Source: Allium sativum
Lineage: Eukaryota; Streptophyta; Magnoliopsida; Asparagales; Amaryllidaceae
DNA: 64,000 nucleotides
Assembly: GCA_030737875.1 (NCBI GenBank)
Contig: CM060912.1
Location: forward strand, 462,338,310-462,402,309
Direction: 5' to 3'
Shown here in pieces: positions 49,401 through 62,130 of this stretch (positions are counted from its first letter, which is position 1; each line of letters opens with the position of its first letter). The notes under the pieces are model-generated. The model ran no database searches. It was not told the origin of the DNA and saw nothing but the letters and a program-made list of their open reading frames with translations. Position numbers and translations under genes: made by a program.

Positions 49401-51690
49401 TCAAATCCGAGAGTCGCGTAAGCAATGTTTGGTTTAAAGTTGTGAGCTCTGAATATTTCAAAGTGAATGATAGAAAGGGTTGGTTAGTGATATCGTTAAT
49501 TAACGAATGATTTATGATTTAAGTCATAATAACGATGTTCATAACATCAATAAATTCAAAGGATTTGGAAATGTTTTCTAACTGGAGTAAAAGATATTTT
49601 CTCAATAAAGGAATTATATATATTGGAAATGTTTTCCGATATTCAAGTTAGAAAATAAAAGTCATATTAAAGTTATTATATTTCGGATGCAGGGAATTAT
49701 AACACCATTGTTATAATCAAGTGATTCCTGAAAAGGAAGTGGATTCATAATCGAATCCGAGAGCAACGTAAGGAAGCGTGTTAAAAGATTGGAAAGATGA
49801 ACCGTGTCTATTTCGAAGTTAGAAATATTGCTCAGTTAAGGTCTGAGAGGTAATTATACCCCAACTTGATTGACTTTAGTTTTAACTAAGAAGTGGATAA
49901 GGTTCGAGAGTGGAAGTGATTAAGTGGATTTAGTAAATGAGTGAAATGGTGAGTTGGCATAGCGATGTTTATTCAAACATCTGTTTTAAACCAAAAATGA
50001 AGGAGATTTGGGAACGTTTTCCAAATGAGAGTCAGAAATGTTTTCTGAATATAGAGGACAGATAATGGAAATGTTTTCCAATATTAATAGCGTATATTTT
50101 CTAAATATATTAAATAAGGAATGAAAATGAAAGTGAAAAGGGAAATGAATAGATGAATGAACTAAAAGGGATAAACATTGAATGATGGTTGGTCGATAGA
50201 ATTTCCTTTTGGAAATAATATCATTGTTTGCACACCGACATGTTTTCATTTGATAGTTAAATCACCGACTATCAAAGTTTTGACCATTTGAACGTTGTTA
50301 ATATGGAGAGACCGGTTGGATTATTATCCAGAGAACCACTCCGTATTGGCATAAGCGTTGCGAATCAAGTATGCTGAATAAATTGAAGACGGAGTTATGC
50401 AAGGGCTATCCTGTTTACGGGTTAGTGCCTTCGGTTTGTCCAGACCCAGGACAACTTGTATGGACGAGTGCCTAACAGAGTATTTCCAAAGGGGGTTACG
50501 TACGTTGATTCCTTCAAACGTACGAAGTGGGTGGCATAGAAGGGAAACTTCTTTAGCCTAACAATCTGAGTATTTTTGTGGGAATCAATTAGTGATTTCC
50601 GATGGATCTGACGATGTGGCATTCAAAGTGAATGGTGGCCAGATGTTCTGGAAGATAATTAAAACCTCAAGCCTCATCAACCCGGAAGTGGACAAAAATC
50701 GGGCAGGCAGCATGGCTATGTGGGTCGCACCCATTAGGATGTATGACCATCTATCTAGAGAAATTCCTTTTGTTCTTAAATCTATCGATGCTGTCCCTTA
50801 TCGGGAGGCGGTTGCTGATCCCAACCGTCGGTGATATACATTCGATACACTCAAGCGAAATGAGTGGTCGGTCATGTGTGGGCCGGGTTGCAAGATGTTC
50901 TTGTTGAACCCAGTGTATTTGACTCTAGAGATACACGTTCGGAAGGTGGTCCCATACCTTGTCAAGTTGGAATCCAATCTCCAATAAGTGCCTGCGTGTT
51001 TGATTGTATATCATATATGTAGAGTGTGAGATGCAAGCGTTCTACTAGATTTTAATTACTTGTGATTAGACATTATTATAATATCAGACGATATATGATT
51101 TCCAAAGTGTTTTGGGTTATCGTAAGGTAAAAACCATCCGTGTTTATGTGTGGATCGGTCTTACGATTATCATTTCTTTTGAAAAGGATTTTGAAAGTTA
51201 AACAAATGGTTGAAGTTTACTCACACCAGTCCCATGACTGACCCAGAGTTTATTTTGTTTGTTTTCCCTAAACTCTTGGGTGCCCAAATTTGTACGGGCA
51301 GTCAAGTGGTCGGGATTTTTCAGATATACCTGGAGGAGATGAAGCAGGAGGCTTCACCACTTAGCTGTAGACTATCGTATTTTCCGCTGTGTACTATGTT
51401 GTATCTGGAAACAGGGGTTTATAACTGTTCCAGAGAAAATTGTTGTGCTCTGATAATGGTATGTATCTATACAGTTACTGATTTGCATTTCAAAAGTTAT
51501 ATTTTCTAATATATTTTATTCGTTCCGCTGTGAGTTTGTGATCTTCGTCTTCTTCTATTCTAATAATTCTTTCTTTCTATTTCTCATCCTCTAACTTCTT
51601 TCTAATAATGGTTCGTATTTCTGTGTCATTTGAGTTGGACGTGTGGTGTTATTAGTCGACTCAAAGGGTACGGATTTGCGGGTCGTTTCA

Positions 51691-51704
51691 TTTGGTATCA
51701 GAGC
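51691..51704 (+). promoter_or_regulatory. LARD 2 primer-binding site, initiator tRNA-Met
   Basis: TTTGGTATCAGAGC directly after the LTR. The TGGTATCAGAGC core is a perfect match to the usual plant motif. Confidence 0.88.
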
Positions 51705-51860
51705 GAAGGTTAAGTGATTACCTTGGCTCTGTGGCGTAACTCAATAGAGATGGGGCTAGTAATACCCTAGATTGAGTTTGAGTGTATATATATGAGCGCG
51801 TATTTGTAGAGTTGATATAAAATTGTTTTATATTGTGTTGACGGGTTTGTTGAGTGGTTT

Positions 51861-51911
51861 ATGAATTCTGGTCGATACAGGAAGTACAACCGTATCGATA
51901 GGTGTTTCTAA
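51861..51911 (+). CDS. Conserved 16-codon frame, MNSGRY type (LARD 2)
   Basis: Reads MNSGRYRKYNRIDRCF then TAA. It is the counterpart of 31221-31271 with identical length and stop position. It sits about 170 bp after the PBS and is the first such frame conserved between the two elements. Confidence 0.45.
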   Translation: MNSGRYRKYNRIDRCF

Positions 51912-53204
51912 ACTCTCGAACAGAACAAATCGACTCAGTATTGTTTTAAAGTGGGTAAATGATATAATTTTACCCAAAGTATATTTTTGATATAAAAGGG
52001 ATAATTTTCTGAAATTATTGAATGCGTTGATTGTTGTTAAAATCAAACGAAATATGAAATATTGAAATGGTTATATAACCAAGATAAACTAGAATTAAAT
52101 TCAAACCATAAATTGGAATTTAAAATCCTGGATATCTTGAAATATTCCTTGAAGTATTTCAAAGGTAATATAGCTTTGTTTTAAGGGATTTTTGAATTAG
52201 AATGATTTTGAATGGATTTTAAAAGGGATTAAGCACTGAAACCACTTCAGTGGCGAGAAAATAATTCTGATAATGGACTGCAGCATTATCGGTATTCATT
52301 TTCGAGTTTCTGAGTGACGAATTGCTACCATAAGTAATTTGGGAATAAAAATTGTTTGGAAAGGACAAGATGATTTAGAAATTCAAATGTTTTGAATTGA
52401 TTTGATTATAAATATATGTACAAACTAGTTGAAATAAAACCCGGGAATTTGAATTCTAAAGATTTAAAATTTAACTTGTCTAAGTTAAATAAGTTGAAAT
52501 GGTAAAAATGTATCAAAGGGAATTGAAATTTAACTTAAGTTAAATGAAATCAAACTGGATTAGGGATAATCCAAATTGAAATTTAACAAAGAGAAATGTT
52601 GAGATTCGAATTATTAACATGAATTCGACTTATGAAGAAGCAAGTGAATATTTTGGATGTTGTTGATTGGAACTGAATTGGATTCAAGCATAATAGGTGG
52701 ATTGACTTAAATAGAAATCAGATTTGTATTGATCGAATGGAAGGGAACTAATCAGAAGTTGATTAGAGCATTAAAAACTGGAAGTTGGATTGATTTGAAA
52801 CCAGCTGGAAATGGATATATGTATGCTGAGCAGAATGGAAGAAGTGCAAGAGATAGAATTATGCCCGACAAAAAGGTACATGTTTACAATATTGTTTGGG
52901 TTGATGATTTTATGAGCCTATGGGGCAAGCCACTTGGCTTTTTGATTTTCTTTTGGATTGGAGAGGCCTAGAAAGGCGAGTTGTGATGGTGCTGATTGGG
53001 TCGTGCAGTGGAGATGCTGCCGAAATTTTTCAGAATTTAAAATGTTAGGGAATTTTCAGAATTCTTGAAAATGTTCGTTAGTAAGAATAAATTAATATTT
53101 TAATTTAAATAAATTGGTTCAGTTAAGCTGAAGTTAAGAAGTAAACAAAAAGGATTATTGGACCTAGTCAACAGGGTACGTAGCGTCTTTTTCTACCTTA
53201 GCAA
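51912..53204 (+). other. LARD 2 interior, mostly non-coding
   Basis: AT-rich and without retroelement protein motifs. An 80-codon frame at 52729-52971 (MIEWKGTNQKLIRALKTGSW...) has no recognised domain; it could be a degenerate coding remnant or chance. Confidence 0.5.
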
Positions 53205-53238
53205 TTTCGAGGACGAAATTATTTTAAGGGGGAAGGAA
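53205..53238 (+). promoter_or_regulatory. LARD 2 polypurine-tract region
   Basis: GAGGACGAAATTATTTTAAG followed by GGGGAAGGAA ends directly at the TG of the right LTR, as in LARD 1. Confidence 0.85.
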
Positions 53239-56200
53239 TGTAACGACCCAGATTTTTGGCCGTTGAATTCTGAATATTTAAATTTTGTTTTAAGAATTTT
53301 AATTGAATTTCATATAGGAATTTATTTATTAAAAACGAAGTTCGAACGTAAATTTATAATATAATTATAAAACGAGCTCGAAATCGCGCGGTAGTTCGTA
53401 ATATAGAGTTTTGAACTTCAACTGAGGATACAGGATTCGATATAAGTCGGATTTCTGTGAAACAAGACACGTTGGAACCGTATTGATTATAATTTTCATA
53501 TGAAAGAGAAAAATCTAGATTTCGTGTTATAATTTGTTAGTTATGGTCAAATCAAATTTTGAAATAGTCGCTGTGGAAAATCGTTATTTAAATTATACGT
53601 GTTAAAATAGCCATTTTGCAAACGGACTCAGATTTCGATGAAATCAGTTTCATTGGGACCGTATCATTTAATTATTGTACGGTGTTGAATTGCGTGGCAA
53701 ACCGATGTCGTATGTAACCACGGTAGCCGTAAACGCTCGTTCAGTGCAATTAAATTAATTCAACTGAATAAAGGGATATTAGAGTGTAACTTGAACAGAC
53801 GATCGAATCAGGCCACGAAACCAGTTCCGGTGAGTTCGTAGCGTCGGACATAGTCAGGGTAGGTATATAGTTTGTTATTTTTAGAGATCGGCAAATTTGG
53901 TGTTCAGAAGGGCAGTGCGGTACGCGCCAAAAATAGCCTACCGGGGCAACAGTCTCAGAATGCGACGAAACTAGTGCCGTTGGGTTCGTATCGAAAAGTT
54001 ATTGTCAGTGTTCGCAGTTTCAAGTTGTTTTGATTTATTTGGTGACCGTGAAAAATTTAAACGTGTGTTGATTTCTGGTTTTATAAAGGAAATTTTTTCA
54101 TACGATGTCAGAATTCGACGAAACTTGTTCCATTGGATTCAGAATACCTTTTTACACCAAGATTAGTTTTTTTATCAGTAGACAGAAGTCGACTGTGGTT
54201 AGATTTGCTTGATACTTCACCGCGAAGTTTTGCTATAATATAATATTGATAATATTCTCAATATAATAAGCCATGAGTACCAATCCATTAATATATATAT
54301 ATATATCTCATTTGCGTACACGCCAAGGATTGTACAATCTACCCTAACTCTTACCTGTCGCCTATTCCATGTGCACTTCTTTTTCCAGCAAATGCTAACC
54401 CATCCACACCTAAAACAAAACGTACGTCCCTAATGGCTAATATTTCATATCAATGAAAAACACTGCAAAGCTAAGTACCAGCTACTCTACTCCTCTACAA
54501 CGTGCCTGCAAAGTAATCAAACACCGTGCTCCTCAAGGAAAAATACCCGTGCTCCCCAAGCAATCTAACAGCGTGTGCCCCAAACTTCTGTCCCTTTAAA
54601 TACAGTGTATTTCTCTCTCATTTTGATACAAACAAAAACGCATAACAAATAAAAATAAAAATGAATGGCCTTCCTTACTCCGAACTTTTCAACCCCCATT
54701 CTCCTTCTCTGTTAACGATCTCGTTGGGTGTCAGAAGGGTGCGCCTCAGAAGCATGAAGGGGTCGATGGGGTCGGTACTGATGATGAATATGGGTATGAG
54801 GTGCGTGATGGAAAGCCTGAAGGCATGCATGGTGTGGTTTTAAGGAACGTGGAGCTACTGTGGGGTATAGGAAGGACTAACGAAGAGGATTAGTGTGGGG
54901 ATGGGACACGCTGTAGTGAAATGGAGTGTGATTTGCGAGGTGAGGGACTGTGTCAATATTGAAGAAGTAAGGGGCGGTGTTTTTTTTTTTTCCTCTCTCG
55001 TATTGCTGAAGCAAGAAATGAATTAGGGGGAAGAAAGGCTGATGGTACTCACGTGAATTCAAGGAGGATTTTGAGTGGAGTGTAACCAGGACACGGGAGC
55101 GGAGAGCTTGAAAAGAAGCTTGTCAGCGTTAACAGGAGGTGGTTTCCCGGACCAGAGGTTGAGCGAGATGGGATGAAAGGTGTTGGGTCTGTCAGGGTAG
55201 TGAAATGGAAGAAGCAGGATTAACATCAGGATGAGGATGACCAGTTATATTAATATGGTAATTAATTTAATAACAAATGATGGTTAAGAATTATTTTCAC
55301 TTAATTTAAATTATCACTTGTAACGGTGGTATATATATTTCATTCATGAACAGAATTAAACGAAACTAGAACCGATGGGTTCGTAACCGCGAAGCCGATG
55401 CGTACGGATTAGAATGGGATGAATCAGAGCTACGGGAATTTTCATGATAAAATCAAACGGTGTTGATTTTAATAGAAGTAAAAGTAGAACCGTCGACTGC
55501 GAAACAAAGTGAGTAAACTCACTCGTTTAAATTATTTTATAATGTGAAATGGTCGCTTGATTGAATAGTTGATAAATTGGTTGATATAACCATCGTTGAT
55601 TGATTTATTTCATTAAGGCGTTATTTTTGATGTTACTAACATCTGTGGATGCAGGGAAACAGGTTGGAGGGATCCAACTGGATCCCTCGACATTTTATTT
55701 ACTGTTTTATTTGATGGTGATATATGTTATGCTACATTATCCATGGTTGAATTTGTGTGTTTGGTTTACCCTGGCCTTAGGAACCTGGTATTTTAGATAC
55801 CGTAAGATATCATCGAATGTGAAAAAGGAAATTTAGAATTTAAAAGCAGAGTTTATTTCTAAAGTAGAAATTATTTCTTTTCATTGAGTTGTAAATGGAA
55901 ACCTATTCCATTGGGTAAACCAAGAAAAATGTTATAAATAAAGATATAAATTAAGTGGATCATTAACCATTGGATAAATCAAAAGGTGAGTTCCAATATG
56001 AATGTATATTTGAAAGTGAGTATCGGTTTGGAAACCCATATTTGGAAATGGATCCGAATTTAGCAAATTACAGAGAAAAGTTTAAAGAAAGATTTTCAAA
56101 TGCTTAAAGTAAAAGAATAGTAGTTTAAACAAGGAAAATACTTTGCAAATAAAATGTATATAAAAAGGGGATTTATAGAAATCGAATTAAGTGGTTAGAA

Positions 56201-58847
56201 GAATGTATAGTTTATAAATATGTTTAAAGAAGAACTTGGACTGTTTAAAATAAACAAAGTTTATAAATGAACAACGGAAGCGTGTGCGTCGCACACGGTA
56301 TTTTATTCAAAACAACAATCATAGCGCTGTTGTTATAATAGATGTTGTAAATCTATATAGCAATTTTAACGCTGCCGTTATAATAACTATTTTAATAGCA
56401 ATCTTAATGCTATGGTTATGATAAGTGTTTTATAATGCTAGATAGCGGTTTTAACGCTGTTGTTGAAAGCAATGTTTTATAAACCAAACATTTGAAGACA
56501 AAAATTATAACGTTATCGTTATAATCAATATTTTTATAAAGAAGGTGTGTTCGTAGGTCAAATCCGAGAGTCGCGTAAGCAATGTTTGGTTTAAAGTTGT
56601 GAGCTCTGAATATTTCAAAGTGAATGATAGAAAGGGTTGGTTAGTGATATCGTTAATTAACGAATGATTTATGATTTAAGTCATAATAACGATGTTCATA
56701 ACATCAATAAATTCAAAGGATTTGGAAATGTTTTCTAACTGGAGTAAAAGATATTTTCTCAATAAAGGAATTATATATATTGGAAATGTTTTCCGATATT
56801 CAAGTTAGAAAATAAAAGTCATATTAAAGTTATTATATTTCGGATGCAGGGAATTATAACACCATTGTTATAATCAAGTGATTCCTGAAAAGGAAGTGGA
56901 TTCATAATCGAATCCGAGAGCAACGTAAGGAAGCGTGTTAAAAGATTGGAAAGATGAACCGTGTCTATTTCGAAGTTAGAAATATTGCTCAGTTAAGGTC
57001 TGAGAGGTAATTATACCCCAACTTGATTGACTTTAGTTTTAACTAAGAAGTGGATAAGGTTCGAGAGTGGAAGTGATTAAGTGGATTTAGTAAATGAGTG
57101 AAATGGTGAGTTGGCATAGCGATGTTTATTCAAACATCTGTTTTAAACCAAAAATGAAGGAGATTTGGGAACGTTTTCCAAATGAGAGTCAGAAATGTTT
57201 TCTGAATATAGAGGACAGATAATGGAAATGTTTTCCAATATTAATAGCGTATATTTTCTAAATATATTAAATAAGGAATGAAAATGAAAGTGAAAAGGGA
57301 AATGAATAGATGAATGAACTAAAAGGGATAAACGTTGAATGATGGTTGGTCGATAGAATTTCCTTTTGGAAATAATATCATTGTTTGCACACCGACATGT
57401 TTTCATTTGATAGTTAAATCACCGACTATCAAAGTTTTGACCATTTGAACGTTGTTAATATGGAGAGACCGGTTGGATTATTATCCAGAGAACCACTCCG
57501 TATTGGCATAAGCGTTGCGAATCAAGTATGCTGAATAAATTGAAGACGGAGTTATGCAAGGGCTATCCTGTTTACGGGTTAGTGCCTTCGGTTTGTCCAG
57601 ACCCAGGACAACTTGTATGGACGAGTGCCTAACAGAGTATTTCCAAAGGGGGTTACGTACGTTGATTCCTTCAAACGTACGAAGTGGGTGGCATAGAAGG
57701 GAAACTTCTTTAGCCTAACAATCTGAGTATTTTTGTGGGAATCAATTAGTGATTTCCGATGGATCTGACGATGTGGCATTCAAAGTGAATGGTGGCCAGA
57801 TGTTCTGGAAGATAATTAAAACCTCAAGCCTCATCAACCCGGAAGTGGACAAAAATCGGGCAGGCAGCATGGCTATGTGGGTCGCACCCATTAGGATGTA
57901 TGACCATCTATCTAGAGAAATTCCTTTTGTTCTTAAATCTATCGATGCTGTCCCTTATCGGGAGGCGGTTGCTGATCCCAACCGTCGGTGATATACATTC
58001 GATACACTCAAGCGAAATGAGTGGTCGGTCATGTGTGGGCCGGGTTGCAAGATGTTCTTGTTGAACCCAGTGTATTTGACTCTAGAGATACACGTTCGGA
58101 AGGTGGTCCCATACCTTGTCAAGTTGGAATCCAATCTCCAATAAGTGCCTGCGTGTTTGATTGTATATCATATATGTAGAGTGTGAGATGCAAGCGTTCT
58201 ACTAGATTTTAATTACTTGTGATTAGACATTATTATAATATCAGACGATATATGATTTCCAAAGTGTTTTGGGTTATCGTAAGGTAAAAACCATCCGTGT
58301 TTATGTGTGGATCGGTCTTACGATTATCATTTCTTTTGAAAAGGATTTTGAAAGTTAAACAAATGGTTGAAGTTTACTCACACCAGTCCCATGACTGACC
58401 CAGAGTTTATTTTGTTTGTTTTCCCTAAACTCTTGGGTGCCCAAATTTGTACGGGCAGTCAAGTGGTCGGGATTTTTCAGATATACCTGGAGGAGATGAA
58501 GCAGGAGGCTTCACCACTTAGCTGTAGACTATCGTATTTTCCGCTGTGTACTATGTTGTATCTGGAAACAGGGGTTTATAACTGTTCCAGAGAAAATTGT
58601 TGTGCTCTGATAATGGTATGTATCTATACAGTTACTGATTTGCATTTCAAAAGTTATATTTTCTAATATATTTTATTCGTTCCGCTGTGAGTTTGTGATC
58701 TTCGTCTTCTTCTATTCTAATAATTCTTTCTTTCTATTTCTCATCCTCTAACTTCTTTCTAATAATGGTTCGTATTTCTGTGTCATTTGAGTTGGACGTG
58801 TGGTGTTATTAGTCGACTCAAAGGGTACGGATTTGCGGGTCGTTTCA
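53239..58847 (+). repeat. LARD 2 right LTR, 5,609 bp
   Basis: Same length and apparent features as 46082-51690. All frames and motifs compared are shifted by exactly 7,157 bp, with G at 57334 in place of A at 50177. Confidence 0.95.
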
Positions 58848-58852
58848 ATCCT

Positions 58853-59968
58853 CTTGAGGTCCTGTTATGGAAATTGGATCAAGTTTCTATGGATTTTATT
58901 GATAGCCTACCTCGTTTGAGGTCGAGCCGTAGTAGTGTATGTATTATTGTTGATCGTCTAACTAAATCAGCTCATTATATTCCTATTAAGTCCAATAAGA
59001 ACTCCACACCTATCTAAGCTGTATATTATGGAAATCATGAGACTTCACGATGTTTCTAGTTCGATTGCTTGTGATAGAGTTCCTCTCTTTACCAGTGAAT
59101 TTTGGTGGAGTCTTCACAAAGATTTGGGTACAAAGTTTAATTTCAACACATCTTATCATCCATAGTCTTACGGGAAGATTGAATGGGTGAATCATATTCT
59201 TGAGGATTTTCTTTGTGCATGTATACTTGATTTTGGTGGAATTTGGAAGACTACCTACCTCTTGTTGAATTCTCTTACAACAATAGCTTTCAGTCCAATA
59301 CCGGTGTGACCCTTTTCAAAGCCTTATGCAGTAGGCCATGTCGATCACCATTTTACCAGTGGAGTCCAGGGAGAAGTTGGTATTAGTCCCCGACTCTATA
59401 CGTGAAGCTTCATAAAAGATAGATCTTAATCATCAGAGAATGAAAAGGGCTCAGAGCAAATTAATAATCCTATGCGGACAACTGTAGGAAGCCTATACAA
59501 TTCTTCGTCGGCGACCTTGTGCATATTTATGTATCTCTATTAAAGAGGGTAGTACGTTTCTATTGGACCAGAAAATTGGCATATATATATATAGTACCAC
59601 TCACTATCGCTGAACGTATTGGCCCTGTTGCATATCAAGTGTCACTTCCAGCTAAGTTTTCTTGTATTCATGATGTGTTACACATGTCTCAACTTTAGAA
59701 GTGCCTTTGAGATTCAGATTTAATTGTAGATTCTCGTATTCCAGAAGAGTTTGAGATCTAACCATACCATTCTATCGTGCAACTTGTTATGCATGTGCTT
59801 GCTTTAGAGGTTAAGGACCTTCGGAAAAAGATGTTTTGTTCGTGAAGATTAAGTGGTCCGCTAATCTTAGTGATTATACTTGGGAAGTCGGAGAATTAAT
59901 TAAGCAAGCATATCCTGATTTTCTTTCCTTCGGTGTCGAGGATGAGAAATTTTTATTCAAGCTAATCT
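58853..59968 (+). pseudogene. Ty3/gypsy integrase remainder, decayed
   Basis: Continuation of the element broken at 46081. It shows LDQVSMDFIDSLPRLR with the first catalytic D, VDRLTKSAHYIPIKS, CDRVPLFTSEFW with the second D, and IEWVNHILEDFL with the E. Next come EFSYNNSFQSNTG and ALCSRPCRSP, and finally VKIKWSANLSDYTWEVGELI, which resembles the C-terminal chromodomain-like tail of chromoviral integrases. Frequent stops and frameshifts occur, and the frames change at least five times. Confidence 0.87.
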
Positions 59969-60050
59969 ATTTTCTAGTTCTTAATGAAATAAACTGTGTT
60001 GAGTATGGCTCTTCTCTAAGAATTGCGATTATGCACTTTTTATAAGGAGG

Positions 60051-62130
60051 AGTCTATAAAAAATGGGGTTTATGATTACATGTAAAAAATTGTAGTAAGG
60101 ATTATCATTTGTTAATTGAGAATAAACATAAATTTGGAAAGGATAATTTATATAATCTCAATAAGTTGAATAATTAAAGAGGTTTGTGTTAATTTAGGTT
60201 ATATAAAGAAGTATGTTGATTTGGAGTTGAAATGAATTAAATTAAGTGTTAAATTCGATATTAATTTGTTGAATAAACTTAAATATGGTGAAAATAAAGT
60301 TCTGAAAACTTTACAATGTAAATGTATGGTTAAAATACCATGTTAAAAGTTTTTGTTTGCCAAATGCAATTATTTTGTAAACTACTGCTAACGGTAAATT
60401 TTAGTTGTAAAATGAGCATTTGTAAAATTTAATTAGTTGCAAATAAAAATAAAATAAGTGAAATATTGATTAAAAATTAATATTTAAGTATTGAAATATT
60501 ATTATGTGATTATTACATGTATTTTTGGTAAAACAATGAATTTTGTGTAAAAGTTATAAGTTAAAAATGTAAGTTCTAAACGAATGTTATGTAAAATAAG
60601 CATTTTTTTTTAAAATCTAAATTTATTGTGCTATAATGGAAATTGAGTTTAATTTGGTCAAATGAGTAAAAGCATGTTGTAACAATTTTCGTAAGTAAAG
60701 AACATGTGAATTATAAACAACTCTTGTGAAAATATGTGTCCTTTGTGTTTAAGTGTGCTAAAATAGTGTTAATAAATGTTAATTTGAAGTTAGTAACCTA
60801 AATACTTAAATTTATTACACTTGGCCTATTTGGATCAGTTTTAGACCCAAAGCCAAAATTTTAATTTAGATTAGGCTAAAGTAGGAAGTCTGGAAAAAGA
60901 GTACGCATAAATTTTTCCTCCTCCTTCTTCCTTATGAGAGATCGTAACATGAGAATAAAAATTTAACTAAGCATGTCTCCAAATTCACAAACCAAGACCA
61001 TACTTCAAATTAAAACAAGTAAAATAGTTTAAAAAATCTCATCTCTAACAGGTAATCTCTGCAAATCAGACATTTACTTCTCTAGATTCTCAAATTTGAG
61101 AAACAAGCCTATTGACGTTAAGTTTCGTATATTCTGCATGTTTGTTTTCTTGCAATCTACAGGTAGGTTAAGCTTTCCAACGAACAAAAGCTCCATTTTT
61201 TCTTGCCAATTTGTTATAAGTGCTAAAAGATAAGTTTATACTCACTCTTCTAGCTTAAATTATTTTTGCATGTCGACAAATATAATTTTTTTTGTGTTTT
61301 TCGAGTTACTGTAAACTAATACGCGAGTTTTGAAGTTTACAACTACTTCTTGTTGTAGTTGATCTTTTTGTCCTTGTGTGTTCATTAATTCATGTTGGGT
61401 TCATGTTGAATTTTTTCCGGATCATCGCCTGTGCGTTTCCCTTTATGTATGTTGAAAAATGAAAATCATGTTTAAATTCGATCTCTAGCTTAATCAAAAT
61501 TTGCTCAAAAAATAAATATGAAGTAGGATTGTGTGACATAGGTCAACGCTTGACCTTGTAGGCCGACACTTAGCTAACGTAGGTCGACCACTGCACTTGA
61601 ACGGGCCGGTCTGGCCCAAGTAATTTGGGTTCCACGTCAAGATTCTTTTCATTATATGTGTTGCTACTCTATTTCTTTGATTTTTGATGTTATCTCTGAT
61701 GATTTTCTGCAACATTTTGAGCTATTTTAAGAGGTTTAGTCCTGTAATAGAGAAGCCAACTTTAACGTTGATATGTACTCTGAATTAACGAGTTTTCTTA
61801 TGAATTTTCGTATCTTAATTTCATGAATTTTATGCATATGTTTTATAAACCGATTTCTAAAGAATTTTAGATTTAAGGTAATATTTTAAAATAAACATTC
61901 ATAAATTGATTTCCATAACTGTATTTTATGCATATATTTATGCATATAATCTCTATTAAAAGAAATTTTTAATGAAGTAGCTTTCCGAATCGTTTTCTAA
62001 AAATCATTTTAAACTTATTTTCTCGAAATAAGTATTGTCCTATAAAGTCACATGTTCTTGCGATCTTCGAGTGAACAAGAAAGCAACATGAATGATATAG
62101 TAAACAATGTGGTATGGGGCACATAGATTT
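60051..62130. other. Possible decayed gypsy 3' LTR and AT-rich DNA
   Basis: TTATAAGGAGGAG before TCTATAAAAAATGG at 60053 could be a polypurine tract followed by an LTR start whose TG has mutated. No matching left LTR exists in the window and no right end was found. From 61500 onward there are only short chance frames. Confidence 0.3.

Larger units (their letters stand above)
46082..51690 (+). repeat. LARD 2 left LTR, 5,609 bp
   Basis: Starts TGTAACGACCCAG and ends GGGTCGTTTCA. The terminal eleven bases are nearly inverted copies of each other. Inside are a TATA-like box near 1.36 kb, an open frame at 47470, a hairpin and AACGCTGTTGTTATAAT repeats around 49124-49400, and repeated GGAAATGTTTTCC palindromes at 49565-50080. 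Confidence 0.95.
46082..58847 (+). mobile_element. LARD-type gypsy element 2 (5.6-kb LTRs, 1.5-kb interior)
   Basis: Two 5,609-bp LTRs (46082-51690 and 53239-58847) at an exact offset of 7,157 bp flank an interior of 1,548 bp. The flanks are ATCCT at 46077-46081 and 58848-58852, a perfect 5-bp TSD inside the integrase of an older gypsy element. PBS (initiator tRNA-Met) and polypurine tract are intact. The interior has no gag, protease, RT or integrase. The one LTR difference I found is A at 50177 versus G at 57334, so insertion was very recent. All cis signals look functional, so it could be mobilised by a related autonomous element. The PBS, polypurine tract and LTR signature suggest a chromovirus such as Tekay/Del, but that is inference. 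Confidence 0.93.

Noticed and set aside
51691..51704. tRNA gene at TGGTATCAGAGC
   Set aside because: This is only the primer-binding site; no tRNA cloverleaf or A and B boxes surround it. The same holds for 30593 and 42402.
52729..52971. 80-codon frame in the LARD 2 interior as a gag gene
   Set aside because: No zinc knuckle or gag motif and no counterpart in LARD 1.
47504..54843. ATG frame MNGLPYSELF... in both LARD 2 LTRs
   Set aside because: The two LTRs are almost identical, so conservation carries no information, and an overlapping frame in another phase looks more protein-like. Kept only as a note under the 47470 frame.
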